In this document: positions 30,774-40,737 of the stretch, one piece after another
Numbering within the stretch: position 1 is the first letter of the stretch
Layout: each line of letters opens with the position of its first letter
Source: Desulfurivibrionaceae bacterium
Lineage (GTDB): Bacteria; Desulfobacterota; Desulfobulbia; Desulfobulbales; UBA5123
Assembly: GCA_030145325.1 (NCBI GenBank)
Contig: JAQYVW010000008.1
Location: 1 to 64,000 of the forward strand
Length of the DNA: 64,000 nucleotides
Direction of reading: 5' to 3'
Translations under genes and position numbers: made by a program
Notes under the pieces: generated by a model
Databases searched by the model: none
The model's input: only the letters and a program-made list of their open reading frames with translations
Told to the model about the DNA's origin: nothing

Positions 30774-31355
30774 TTATTTTTTTATAGTCTTCAAACCGGC
30801 CAGGACACTAAATGGAGAAACGTTCTCCTTGGCGCCACACCGGCATGCTTCTTTATTATGGTTAGCACCGCAAGCACGGCACAACCCCTGACATTCATCA
30901 GCACATAGTAATCTTTCCGGCAGAGCCAAAAATACTTGTTGCCGCAAAAGCTGAAAAATATCGATGGCCGCTTCTTCGATAAAGATAGTATCCATCTCGT
31001 CGGCATCTATTTCATGCTCGCCAGAAATAGACGGGGCGGAACCGGTGAATTCAAATTCCACCTGAAAATCGTCACCAAGGGTCTTTTCAAACAACTCAAG
31101 ACAACGATCACAGGCCAGGATCACAGTTGCCGACAACGTCCCATCCACAAAGACCCGCTGCCCATCCCTCTTCAACAAAACCGCCGCTGAAACCTTGCCG
31201 CGCCGCTCAAGTTCCTGATCGGGGAACCAAGCCTCATCGGTTATGGTCAAGCTTGTTCCTTCAGCCGAAATCTCATCGAATCGAACTTTCAAACTCGCAC
31301 CCATATCAATGAAGGGGTCACTGTTAACACAAAATGTCGGAATATATAAGATCAT
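30774..31355 (-). CDS. YceD/DUF177-family protein
   Basis: Upstream neighbour of rpmF; ACDRCLELFEKTLGDDFQVEF...LCADECQGLCRACGANHNKEACRC. Confidence 0.85.
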   Translation of the reverse strand: MILYIPTFCVNSDPFIDMGASLKVRFDEISAEGTSLTITDEAWFPDQELERRGKVSAAVLLKRDGQRVFVDGTLSATVILACDRCLELFEKTLGDDFQVEFEFTGSAPSISGEHEIDADEMDTIFIEEAAIDIFQLLRQQVFLALPERLLCADECQGLCRACGANHNKEACRCGAKENVSPFSVLAGLKTIKK

Positions 31356-31402
31356 TCATCATTGTCAAGCTATTTCGCCACCTCACCCCTTTTCATCGCA
31401 GC

Positions 31403-31918
31403 TTACTTCCACTGTCGGCGATAGACGCCGATCACTTGCAAGAGCCATCTTAACCAGCTCAAGATCGCCATGACCAATATCAAATTAATGGCATAAAGAA
31501 CATATTGCCTGGCCAGTTGCGACGAACCGGTATGCAACATGATACTCCACTCCACAGGGAGAGAGACAACCACAGAAAAGACCAGGATATATCCCACCAA
31601 AAAAATAAAAAACAACAAAAAACCGGCCAGCAACGGCTGCATAACCGCAAGCAAACGTTCCCTGACCAAAGTAACACCCCGCCCAAAGAAATAAAGCAGC
31701 CAGCCAAGCACAAAACCAGCTGGTGCCGAGATAACAACTGCCCAAATGCCACCGCCATACCAATAGACAAATAAGCCGGTATGAATCGTGACCAGGAGGA
31801 GATAAAAAGCAGCCAATCGCCACTGCGGCGACAACGGACAGGGGGGCACCACCCTTTTGTTGGCAACAGGCGGAATAGATTGCGGGGACTCATTTTTTCG
31901 CCAAGATGTACGACGCAT
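31403..31918 (-). CDS. Hypothetical membrane protein
   Basis: 171 aa with 4 predicted hydrophobic segments; competing frames overlap. Confidence 0.55.
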   Translation of the reverse strand: MRRTSWRKNESPQSIPPVANKRVVPPCPLSPQWRLAAFYLLLVTIHTGLFVYWYGGGIWAVVISAPAGFVLGWLLYFFGRGVTLVRERLLAVMQPLLAGFLLFFIFLVGYILVFSVVVSLPVEWSIMLHTGSSQLARQYVLYAINLILVMAILSWLRWLLQVIGVYRRQWK

Positions 31919-32420
31919 GCCAAAAAACCTTTTCTAACTGCTCAGAGTAACTACCCAGCCAAGAACCGCTAATGAACCACCAAGTAGGCGGATTCGTAAC
32001 CATGTGCTGCATTCTTGTCAAGACAAACAACCGAGGCCTTTGCCATTACAAGTATTTATAATGCCAAAACACCTTACAGAACTCGCAACAAAAGATCTCA
32101 GCACTGCAGAAGGTTGAGAACAGAAGTTACCCAAAGAAGAGAGACAAATCTTTTCTGACCAGGATTTGTACCCCCGCCAAGACGCAAGAGGCCATATTTT
32201 GGCAAAGTCATGAAAAAAATATCGAACAACATCAAAGATAGCAAAACTACGACCAATCAAACCACCATTGACCATGGGACACTTACCTAACCGACAACCC
32301 CAGCCTGACCAAATTAAAGAAATACATTTTTCCTGTTGACAACTGGAACATTCCTACCAATAATTAGTATTAAATTAATTGAATATTGCTGGGCTGACAA
32401 CATCAACGAGGCTGCACAAC

Positions 32421-32813
32421 ATGCAATCGAATGAGCAAAACATTAACCGCCGAAAACACCCGCGCTTCTCACTCAAAAACAGCATCTTTGTTACCGGGTT
32501 GAAAATTGGGCGCCTTGTTGATATCAGCCATGGCGGCATGGCTTTTCATTACGCTGACCACCAAGAATGGCCAGAGGAATTGAGCGAGAAAAGTACTCTG
32601 CAATACAACAACGAGGATCTTCTTCAAGATATTGCCATCAAGACCGTCTCCGACACCGAACTACCCAACAGCTTTAAAAATGGATCTATAATCGTCCGTC
32701 GACGCTCAGTGTGTTTCCAACAACTCACCCCAGAACATGTCGATCAACTCAACAAGTTGATTGATATTGCTACCCCGCTGAGGCAGACAAACACTGCCTC
32801 AAATCCGCTCTAG
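32421..32813 (+). CDS. PilZ-like domain protein
   Basis: INRRKHPRFSLKN...GRLVDISHGGMAFHYAD; RxxxR and D-[IS]-S-x-G-G motif. Confidence 0.65.
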   Translation: MQSNEQNINRRKHPRFSLKNSIFVTGLKIGRLVDISHGGMAFHYADHQEWPEELSEKSTLQYNNEDLLQDIAIKTVSDTELPNSFKNGSIIVRRRSVCFQQLTPEHVDQLNKLIDIATPLRQTNTASNPL

Positions 32814-32850
32814 GATAATTAGCAATTTTTTAGACCACTCCACTTAAGGG

Positions 32851-33064
32851 TGTCTTGAATAATTCTTTTGGTTCGAGATCTTGTAAGCGAGATCACGACC
32901 GAGACCCGCGAAAAATTTTACCGCAGGCACTTCCTGCGGGGTGCATATATTCGATATCGGAATCTCCACTTCGTTTCGCTTACCTCCGAGAATAAAATTC
33001 TGAGCGTAACGCAGAAATCGGGCGAGATCGTCGCTTGCTGAGAAACGAAAGACAATTCTTTAAG
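32851..33064. repeat. MITE-like intergenic repeat, copy 2
   Basis: TGTCTTGAATAATTCTTTTGGTTCGAGATC ... AACGCAGAAATCGGGC ... AATTCTTTAAG; shares GTTCGAGATC, GCGAAAAA, CGCAGGCA and AACGCAG-AATCGGGC blocks with the 22567 copy. Confidence 0.6.
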
Positions 33065-33201
33065 TTTCCTTAAACTATCACCTTGACAGGCAAAACCTTA
33101 TTCCCCAAACAATAATAATTTACACAAAACCTAACAACCAGAACACCCATAAGGGTATTTTTTACCATCTTAACCATTCCCACATTTAAAAGAGGCTGCC
33201 C

Positions 33202-33576
33202 ATGACAACATTAAAAAAATCATTCTCAGATCGCAGAACACACCATCGAGTCACCATCGCCAATTGCATGTTCAACACCAACCTGAAAATCGGTCGGGTC
33301 ATTGATATTAGCTTAGGCGGGATCTCTTTCTACTATGCCGACCGACATTCATGGCCAGAACAGCAAACAAGCACAGGTACACTTTACTTTGAGGCCGCAC
33401 CACCGCTTAAGGAGTTACCTTTACACACCATTGCCGATCTAGAACTACCCAACAACTACACGCCCGGTTCCATGGTTATCCACCGCCGCTCAATGCGCTT
33501 CGGCGCCCTCTCCCCCTTCCAAAAAGAAATACTTACCACTCTACTCAAGGAGATCCCCCCCAAGGTGCCGAAATAA
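33202..33576 (+). CDS. PilZ-like domain protein, paralogue of 32421-32813
   Basis: SDRRTHHRVTIANCMFNTNLKIGRVIDISLGGISFYYADRHSWPEQ...; clear similarity to the previous protein. Confidence 0.65.
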   Translation: MTTLKKSFSDRRTHHRVTIANCMFNTNLKIGRVIDISLGGISFYYADRHSWPEQQTSTGTLYFEAAPPLKELPLHTIADLELPNNYTPGSMVIHRRSMRFGALSPFQKEILTTLLKEIPPKVPK

Positions 33577-34503
33577 ACTCAGCAAATCACGGTTATCAAA
33601 CCGAGTCAGCCCAGCCTGTTTAGCAAGCCGTACCGCTTCCCGATATTCCTCATGGGCAAGGGATTGATTGAGGAGCGGGAATCCATCGACCCGCCCACAG
33701 GGACGATACTGATCCATAAGGTTAACATACGTAGCCGACGAAATTTCCGTAGCCAAAAACCGCATAATCCCACCGACTTCATCAGCTCCCCCCGGCATCA
33801 CCAGATGTCGCACCAAAAGACCCCTGCGGGCTAAACCCTCCCCATCAATAACCAGATCACCCACCTGCCGGTGCATCTCTCTAATTGCCGCCCGCGCCTG
33901 TTCAGGATAATCAGCGGCGTTAGCATAAATACGGCCCGACTCCTGTTCCCAAAACTTGAAATCCGGCATATAGATGTCCACCACCCCGGCCAACAAGCTC
34001 AAGGTTTCGACACGATCATAACCACTTGAGTTGTAGACCAACGGCAACGTCAAGCCTCGCTCCACAGCCAACACCAACGCGCCTAGGATCTGCGGAACAA
34101 CATGACTGGGAGTAACAAGATTGATATTCGAACAGCCCTGCTTCTGGAGGCTCATCATCACTGCCGCCAATTGCCCGGCACTCATCTCAACCCCATCACC
34201 TTGGTGACTGATCTCATAATTTTGACAGAAGAGACAAAGAAGATTGCAATTGCTAAAAAATATTGCCCCTGAGCCTCCCGTCCCCACCAGTACCGCCTCC
34301 TCACCAAAATGAGGATTATAACTGGCCACCCTGACTTGCTCTCCGGTTCGGCAACTCCCGCGTCGATTACTCAACCGATCCACAAGACAGCGCCGAGGAC
34401 AGAGTTGGCAACTTGCTAAACGCGCACGGGAAAGTTCCGCCCGTTGCGCCAACTCACCGCTACGGTAAAGGGCAAGATAGCCCGGCTCATAGTCCTTCTT
34501 CAT
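33541..34503 (-). CDS. Radical SAM protein, PflX-like (COG1313 type)
   Basis: CQLCPRRCLVDR...GSGAIFFSNCNLLCLFCQNYEISHQGDG...INLVTPSHVVPQI...VDIYMPDFKFWEQES. Confidence 0.88.
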   Translation of the reverse strand: MKKDYEPGYLALYRSGELAQRAELSRARLASCQLCPRRCLVDRLSNRRGSCRTGEQVRVASYNPHFGEEAVLVGTGGSGAIFFSNCNLLCLFCQNYEISHQGDGVEMSAGQLAAVMMSLQKQGCSNINLVTPSHVVPQILGALVLAVERGLTLPLVYNSSGYDRVETLSLLAGVVDIYMPDFKFWEQESGRIYANAADYPEQARAAIREMHRQVGDLVIDGEGLARRGLLVRHLVMPGGADEVGGIMRFLATEISSATYVNLMDQYRPCGRVDGFPLLNQSLAHEEYREAVRLAKQAGLTRFDNRDLLSLFRHLGGDLLE

Positions 34504-34632
34504 CTATCTCCTCTTCTTGGTCAGTAACCACCAGCTAAGAATCTTAGCCCACGATTGCATAATTTACTGAACTACGATACTTTGCAGCAAAACATTGATC
34601 CATATCAGCCTCCGTAAACTCCGGCCCCCCCC

Positions 34633-35676
34633 ATGACCAACTGGCAAAAAATACTCAACGCAAGCATCACCTCTCCCAGGCAACTGGCCAAACATTTCGA
34701 TCTCGACCCCACCGGGTTGGCGCAGGTGACAGATCGCTACCCCATGCGGATAAACCCCTACTACCTGAACCTGCTCAACAAAGTTGGCGATCCGCTCTGG
34801 CTCCAGGCGGTGCCGGATCAACGTGAACTTGCCGATCAAACCTGCTTAGACGATCCCCTGAACGAAGAGAACTTAAGCCCCGTGGCCAACCTGGTTCATA
34901 AATATCCAGACCGAGCACTCTTCCTCGTCTCCTCACAATGCGCCATGTACTGTCGCTTTTGCACCCGGAAGCGCAAAGTCGGCACCCACCGGATGACCGT
35001 CAGCGACGCCACCATCGAAGCGGGACTTGATTACCTCAGAAAAACACCAACCATTCACGACGTATTGGTTTCCGGCGGCGACCCCCTGCTGCTGAGCGAT
35101 GAACGTCTGGAGTGGATACTTGCCTCCTTGAGAGCAATCCCCTCCCTTGAGATCATTCGCATCGGCACCAGGGTTCCCTGCACTCTGCCCATGCGGGTAA
35201 CAGTAAAACTAGCATCAATGCTGAAAAAATTTCATCCCCTCTACATCAATACCCACTTCAACCACCCAGCCGAGATCACTCCCGCAGCAACCATCGCCGC
35301 CACCCGGCTTGCCAACGTCGGCATTCCCCTTGGCTGCCAGACCGTCCTTTTGCGCGGCGTCAACGACAACCCAGCCACCATGCGCGAACTGATGCAAAAA
35401 CTCCTGCAAATCCGTATCAAACCCTACTACATCTTTCAGGCCGATATGAGCCGAGGCACCGACCACCTCCGAACCCCTGTTGCCACCGGCATCGAGATCA
35501 TGAAAGCGCTCATCGGCCACACCTCAGGAATGGCAACCCCCACCCTGGCCGTCGACCTACCCGGCGGCGGCGGCAAGATCCCATTATCGCCAGAGTATGT
35601 TAAAACAATGACCGGAAACCGTATCGACGTCATCAACTACCAAGGCCTACCATGTTCCTATCTTGACGCAGGATAA
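34633..35676 (+). CDS. KamA-family radical SAM protein (lysine 2,3-aminomutase-like)
   Basis: CAMYCRFCTRKRKVG...DVLVSGGDPLLLSDERLEWIL...QTVLLRGVNDNPATMRELMQKLLQIRIKPYYIFQAD. Confidence 0.88.
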   Translation: MTNWQKILNASITSPRQLAKHFDLDPTGLAQVTDRYPMRINPYYLNLLNKVGDPLWLQAVPDQRELADQTCLDDPLNEENLSPVANLVHKYPDRALFLVSSQCAMYCRFCTRKRKVGTHRMTVSDATIEAGLDYLRKTPTIHDVLVSGGDPLLLSDERLEWILASLRAIPSLEIIRIGTRVPCTLPMRVTVKLASMLKKFHPLYINTHFNHPAEITPAATIAATRLANVGIPLGCQTVLLRGVNDNPATMRELMQKLLQIRIKPYYIFQADMSRGTDHLRTPVATGIEIMKALIGHTSGMATPTLAVDLPGGGGKIPLSPEYVKTMTGNRIDVINYQGLPCSYLDAG

Positions 35677-35826
35677 ACAGAAACAAAAGACCTTTGAAAT
35701 ATTCGGTATTGCCTGGAAACACTTTCCACCATTGCCGCTTCCCTGTGCTATAATCAAAAAACAATTGCGGTACCCGACTGGTACCCGCCGACATCTGACC
35801 ACTTTGCACCCCTGATGGAGCATAGG

Positions 35827-36759
35827 ATGAATCGCAAAATACTAATCGCTGTGGATGGCTCACCACACAGTTTCAGTATCCTTCGTTATCTGGGAAAACT
35901 TTTTGCCGGGGCAAAGGAAATACAATTCCACCTTCTGTGCATCGTCCCCTGCGGAGAACATGCCCTGGGCGAGGATTGGCTCAAGGAAGATGACATAATC
36001 AACTCCCTTCCCCACGAGGCCCACAAACGTTGGCATCAAGCCAAACGTTACATGGGCGAAGCTCTTCTCCAACTGGCCCGACACGGCATTGATCCGGATC
36101 AAGTCTCCACCGAAACCAGAATCAAACGTACCAGTATCAGCGCCGACCTCCTCACGGAAGCACGGAATGGTGTGTACGACGCGGTACTCATCGGTCGCCG
36201 GGGCTTAAGCAAGGTGGAGTCTTTGTTCATGGGTAGTGTTTCCGAAAAAATCCTCACCCAGTGCCACGACCTACCCATTTGGTTGATTGACGGCCAGGTA
36301 CACTCCGACAAGTTTTTGGTTCCCATCGACGGCACCGTCCATTCCCTCCGTGCAGTGGATCACCTTGCCTTTATCCTGCAAAACTCACCCCATTCCGAAA
36401 TCACCCTTTTTCACTCATCAGCCTTCCTTGCCAGCAAAGGCGCAAGCGCCAAAGATGATTTCCAAGAGATATGGGGCAAGGAGTGGTGTGACCTGCACCT
36501 AAGCGACGAGAACAGCGTCTTTCACGCCCCCGAACAACTGCTCCTGGGAAGCGGCATCCCCGCCCAAAATATCCACCGCCTCCATACCCGTCGCGGCTTA
36601 CACCCCAGCAGACAAATTCTCAGACAAGCGATGGTGGATGAATACGGTACCATTGTCATGGGTCGACGCGGCAAAGAAACCAAGAAAGGATTAATTGGCA
36701 GCATCTCCGAGCCAGTTCTCCTGATGGCCGAAGGACTTGCCGTCTGGCTGGTGGGCTGA
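35827..36759 (+). CDS. Universal stress protein, tandem UspA domains
   Basis: RKILIAVDGSPHSFSILRYL; two C-terminal GRRG(L/K) motifs ('VLIGRRGLSKVESLFMGSVSEKIL', 'IVMGRRGKETKKGLIGSISEPVL'). Confidence 0.87.
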   Translation: MNRKILIAVDGSPHSFSILRYLGKLFAGAKEIQFHLLCIVPCGEHALGEDWLKEDDIINSLPHEAHKRWHQAKRYMGEALLQLARHGIDPDQVSTETRIKRTSISADLLTEARNGVYDAVLIGRRGLSKVESLFMGSVSEKILTQCHDLPIWLIDGQVHSDKFLVPIDGTVHSLRAVDHLAFILQNSPHSEITLFHSSAFLASKGASAKDDFQEIWGKEWCDLHLSDENSVFHAPEQLLLGSGIPAQNIHRLHTRRGLHPSRQILRQAMVDEYGTIVMGRRGKETKKGLIGSISEPVLLMAEGLAVWLVG

Positions 36760-36867
36760 CCCCACTGTTTTCAGAAAGAAAACCCCTCCCGCAGAGCAAA
36801 ACAAATACTCTTTGCGGCAAAAATCAGGGCCAGCAACGCTGGCAATCTTTAGCAAACATTTATAATG

Positions 36868-36947
36868 TCTTGAATGTTTAGAATTTTGTTCGAGATCGTT
36901 AAGCGAGATAACTCCCTTGACGAGAATAGATAGAGAATTATTCAAGA
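36868..36947. repeat. MITE-like intergenic repeat, copy 3 (short)
   Basis: TCTTGAAT...GTTCGAGATC..GCGAGAT...GAGAATTATTCAAGA; ends TCTTGAAT/ATTCAAGA are exact inverse. Confidence 0.6.
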
Positions 36948-36958
36948 TTTCCCTCTGC

Positions 36959-38269
36959 TCAATGGAACTTGATCTTCGCCAATGCCCTTTCACCAAGACC
37001 AAAATCACGATCAAGCTGCCCCACGTCCAATTGAAATAGCAACCAGAACGGTCTATTGCCCTTAGCCGACGACTTTAACATTGGGTAAGCAATCTCAAAC
37101 CCTTTGCACCCCATGGGAGTGGCGGCATCAGCATGAAAAAGACTAATAACCCGGAAGGGGGAGTTCTTCTCTCCTTTAAAGGGAATGGTGCTGTAACTAT
37201 CCCCAACCTTAATTCGGCTGGCGCCAGTAACCGGGGAATAAGCGGCGATCACCTCTTTGTCCCGGTTCAGCACCACCAAACCAGCAATGGCAAAAAATGA
37301 TGGGTTCTGGCGGGCAAAATAACTTTGCAGAATCGCCTTCATTGCTCCGTCATCCCCCCCGCCGAGAGGTTCAACCAAGGCCTTACCCAGGAACCGGCTA
37401 TCCTCGACGATGCGGTTGGAAAAACTTAGCTTGCGCTGGTCGAGGATTTTTACCCCCTTGCTGAAAGAGGGAATCGCCACGCAAAAAGCAATAAGAAGTA
37501 ACCCCGCCAACCCCAGAGCCGGGATCAACCATTGCTTCATCCGTCGATACCGTTTCTCAAGTTTTTTGCTTTTGCTGACATCACGACCGAGAAAAATAAA
37601 ACCGTTAACATTGTGATGACCATCATAGAGAATAGTGGTACTGGTGGAGACATAGCGGATCTCCTCGTCCGGATGCCTGATGGGCAGAATCTTTTCAGAC
37701 AGAGACCTTCCGGCATAAATATCATCAATGAACTGCCGGTATTCCTCGGGGCTCTGGTACACCTCAGCCAGCGACTGCTCACGCATCTGCTCCCAGCTTC
37801 TGCCATGCAACCTTTCCGCAGCCATATTCCAAGCCAGGATCTTTCGATCCTGATCAGTCATAATCACCGCATCGGGCAGCTGATCACAAAATTCCTTGAG
37901 ACCATGAACCACTTTTGTGGTTTCTTGCAGACGGCGGGCCAGGGTTCTAGAGATCTTCGGAGCCAGGGTTGGATAATTGCCGATAAATTCGGTGACCCGG
38001 TCGGCCGGGATGCAAATCGCCTTCACCGGGGTTACGGCTTTAACGGTGGCGGTTCGTTTTTCTCCCAACAGGTAGGCCATCTCTCCCACCAGTGACTCAG
38101 GCTCAGAGATAACCGACAACTTCTTATCATCCTTGAAAATGGCCAGCTCCCCCTCCACCAACATATAAATATCCTGCGAAGGGTCACCTTCAGCAAAAAT
38201 GGTGTCACCAACGGCAAAGGATACGAGGTACTTGTCATGTTCCGGCAGGTTGGTCCCATTAGCCATCAT
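36959..38269 (-). CDS. Cyclic nucleotide-binding domain + PAS + TM-anchored C-terminal sensor-like domain
   Basis: N-terminal CNB ('GDTIFAEGDPSQDIYMLVEGELAIFKDDKKLSVISEPESLVGEMAYLLGEKRTATVKAVTPVKAICIPADRVTEFI'), PAS, single TM (LIPALGLAGLLLIAFCVAIP). Confidence 0.75.
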   Translation of the reverse strand: MMANGTNLPEHDKYLVSFAVGDTIFAEGDPSQDIYMLVEGELAIFKDDKKLSVISEPESLVGEMAYLLGEKRTATVKAVTPVKAICIPADRVTEFIGNYPTLAPKISRTLARRLQETTKVVHGLKEFCDQLPDAVIMTDQDRKILAWNMAAERLHGRSWEQMREQSLAEVYQSPEEYRQFIDDIYAGRSLSEKILPIRHPDEEIRYVSTSTTILYDGHHNVNGFIFLGRDVSKSKKLEKRYRRMKQWLIPALGLAGLLLIAFCVAIPSFSKGVKILDQRKLSFSNRIVEDSRFLGKALVEPLGGGDDGAMKAILQSYFARQNPSFFAIAGLVVLNRDKEVIAAYSPVTGASRIKVGDSYSTIPFKGEKNSPFRVISLFHADAATPMGCKGFEIAYPMLKSSAKGNRPFWLLFQLDVGQLDRDFGLGERALAKIKFH

Positions 38270-38913
38270 TATTGCTGTTCCTGAGCGACAAAGGTTTGGT
38301 AGATATGGGTTGTGATTTGTGCCGATATATCAGCCATGGCCTCGCTCATTGCTGCCGCTACTTCCTGCGGAGACTTGGCAGCGCAAGGATTTTTGGCACT
38401 AAACTTCTCCTGAAAAAGAACCCGTTTGTCCAAAGCTGACTCCTGGGCATCAATAAAAGCCACTCGCAAGACGATTACGGCCTGCCAGCCACCCTGCTCA
38501 TCCCACTCCATAAACTTCTCCACCGCTCCCTCCAAAAGGTGGGTGTGGGGCAGCTTAGCGAACGGCGATGACACGGCCTGAAACAAGCCGCTCTGCTGTA
38601 GATCTCTACTCAGAAAATAGGTTACCAACTGGGCAGGCTGGACACGCCACCGGTGATAAAAATAGAGATTGCTACGATACTGCTTGTCCCGATAAACAAT
38701 CTGGTTGGTTTGTAGAATTGGGCTGGCTGAGAAATTATCCACCCGCAAGCGCACCGGAAGTCTTGCCTGGAGATGCGGCACCGGGGGGCTAGCATATTCG
38801 AGGTTATAATATTCAATCTGCGGTTCGCGCTGCTGGAGGCCACCACAGCCGGCCAGTAGCAAACACACGGCCAGCAGGGCCAAAAAAATATTCAGCTTTG
38901 GAATCATGGTCAT
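38269..38913 (-). CDS. ABC-type transport auxiliary lipoprotein (PqiC/LptE-like, ABC_trans_aux)
   Basis: Lipobox LLAGCGG; YYNLEYASPPVPHLQARLPVRLRVDNFSASPILQTNQIVYRDKQYRSNLYFYHRWRVQPAQLVTYFLSRDLQ. Confidence 0.82.
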   Translation of the reverse strand: MTMIPKLNIFLALLAVCLLLAGCGGLQQREPQIEYYNLEYASPPVPHLQARLPVRLRVDNFSASPILQTNQIVYRDKQYRSNLYFYHRWRVQPAQLVTYFLSRDLQQSGLFQAVSSPFAKLPHTHLLEGAVEKFMEWDEQGGWQAVIVLRVAFIDAQESALDKRVLFQEKFSAKNPCAAKSPQEVAAAMSEAMADISAQITTHIYQTFVAQEQQ

Positions 38914-38942
38914 CCCTCTTTGGTTAAAAAAATTATCCTTAC

Positions 38943-39908
38943 CTACTGACCACCCTGCGTAGCGGGAAATCGCCGGGCCGGCGGGGCGCTGAACAGTAAT
39001 CGGGATGGCTGATTATTCAGCTGCTCCATAAGTTGTCGCAACTGCAAAGTCGCCTCTTCGACATCCTTGCCGGCCATATGCAGGTGACGGTTAACCGTAT
39101 TAATGCTGCTATCGGTGGAGTCGGTCAACTCAGCCATCTCACCCAACAACAGGTCCGCTTTATTAACCGAACGATTCAACGAAACGATGGTTCCCTGTAA
39201 ACCGACCATAACCCCATCCCAGCGGGCTGGATCCAAGTCAGCATTAAGACTCGTCAGGGATTTTTTCAATTCGCCAGAAACCCCTTTCAAATCGAGATCA
39301 ACAATGGCCTGATTTAAGTTATCCAGAGTTACATTGGCCTTGTTGCCAATGCCTACCACGTCCGTTTTTACCACCGCCTGGTCGATATGATCCAGGGTTG
39401 CCGCCAACCGTTTTGAAATACCGCCCACATCCAAAGCGTTAAGCTTCTGAATCACCTCATCGATGCCGCGAAATAGTTCACTGATCTCCGATGGCCTGGA
39501 GGCCAAAACTGGATATTCGGTGGGGAAATGCAGCTCTGGACTGCTGCTTCTATCCTCAGGGAGACAGCGATCCAGCTCGATAAACATCGAACCGGTGATT
39601 CCCACCACCTTCAATTGGGCGATCAAGTTGTTATCAAGCTTAAGTTCAGATTCAATCTTAACAATCACCTCAATGAGCCGCGAATCAGCTGCCACCCCGA
39701 TCCGCTCAACCCTGCCAATGGCAACCCCCCGATATTTTACCGGCGAATCGATGGCCAGCCCTTGCACCGATTCATTAAAATAAACTGCATAATAACTGCC
39801 TTTCTCGAAAAAACGGCTCATCCCCAGCCAGATGATGGCCACCACCGCAATGGCAAGGCCACCGGCCACGAACAAGCCAACCCAGAATTTTGTTTTTTTG
39901 TCTGTCAT
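38943..39908 (-). CDS. MlaD/MCE-domain protein
   Basis: KKTKFWVGLFVAGGLAIAVVAIIWLGMSRFFEKGSYYAVYFNESVQGLAIDSPVKYRGVAIGRVERI. Confidence 0.9.
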   Translation of the reverse strand: MTDKKTKFWVGLFVAGGLAIAVVAIIWLGMSRFFEKGSYYAVYFNESVQGLAIDSPVKYRGVAIGRVERIGVAADSRLIEVIVKIESELKLDNNLIAQLKVVGITGSMFIELDRCLPEDRSSSPELHFPTEYPVLASRPSEISELFRGIDEVIQKLNALDVGGISKRLAATLDHIDQAVVKTDVVGIGNKANVTLDNLNQAIVDLDLKGVSGELKKSLTSLNADLDPARWDGVMVGLQGTIVSLNRSVNKADLLLGEMAELTDSTDSSINTVNRHLHMAGKDVEEATLQLRQLMEQLNNQPSRLLFSAPPARRFPATQGGQ

Positions 39909-39944
39909 CTATTCTTGCCTTTTATTGCTCATGCCGAGATGGCC

Positions 39945-40733
39945 TTATTCTAAACCAGTTTTATGCGGAGAAGGTTCCCGATTGAAAAACTGCCGTACAT
40001 AACTATTTTGACTGTTCTCTCGCAGATGAGCCGGATCACCAGCAGCGATGATCCCTTTGGCTCGTTTATCCAACATGATGATCCGGTCAGCCACCGTATA
40101 AATGCTGTCCAGTTCGTGGGTAACGATAATCATGGTGGTGCCGAGGGTTTTATTAAGATGGAGAATCAACTGGTCAAGCTCCGCCGAACTAATGGGATCC
40201 AGACCGGCTGAAGGTTCATCAAAAAAGAGGATCTGGGGATTGAGGGCCATGGCCCTTGCTAAACCGGCTCGTTTTTTCATCCCGCCACTGATCTCAGCAG
40301 GCAAATGATGCTCGTAACCAGCCAGATTAACCAGCGCAAGCTTCATCCTGACCAGCGTATCGATATGTGTTTGCGGCAGGTCGGTATACTCCTGGAGCGG
40401 CAAGGCGACGTTTTCGGCCAAAGTCATGGAGCCAAACAGAGCCCCGCTCTGGAAGAGAATTCCGCACTGGCGAAGAACCCGTTGCAAATTTTGTTCATCG
40501 GTGAGAGCAAGATCGTTAATGGTGATGGAACCGGCCATGGGTGGGCAAAGCCCGATCAGGTGTTTGAGCAGAGTACTTTTACCGCAACCGCTGCCGCCAA
40601 GGATAACAAAGATCTCACCCTCTAAAACGTCGAAATTAAGATCTTTGAGGATCACCTCTTCGCCATATCCCGCCACCAGATCCCGAACCTTAATTACCGG
40701 CTTAGCAGTGGCATGTTTACTATCACTCCTCAT
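39945..40733 (-). CDS. MlaF-like ABC transporter ATP-binding protein
   Basis: VILGGSGCGKSTLLKHLIGL, LSGG-type 'EISGGMKKRAGLARAMALNPQILFFDEPSAGLDPISSAELD'. Confidence 0.93.
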   Translation of the reverse strand: MRSDSKHATAKPVIKVRDLVAGYGEEVILKDLNFDVLEGEIFVILGGSGCGKSTLLKHLIGLCPPMAGSITINDLALTDEQNLQRVLRQCGILFQSGALFGSMTLAENVALPLQEYTDLPQTHIDTLVRMKLALVNLAGYEHHLPAEISGGMKKRAGLARAMALNPQILFFDEPSAGLDPISSAELDQLILHLNKTLGTTMIIVTHELDSIYTVADRIIMLDKRAKGIIAAGDPAHLRENSQNSYVRQFFNREPSPHKTGLE

Positions 40734-40737
40734 TCCC

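Noticed and set aside
33541-34503. Possible AmmeMemoRadiSam radical SAM partner for the AMMECR1 protein at 5206
   Set aside because: Motifs fit PflX-like (COG1313) better than AmrS, and it is 28 kb away.
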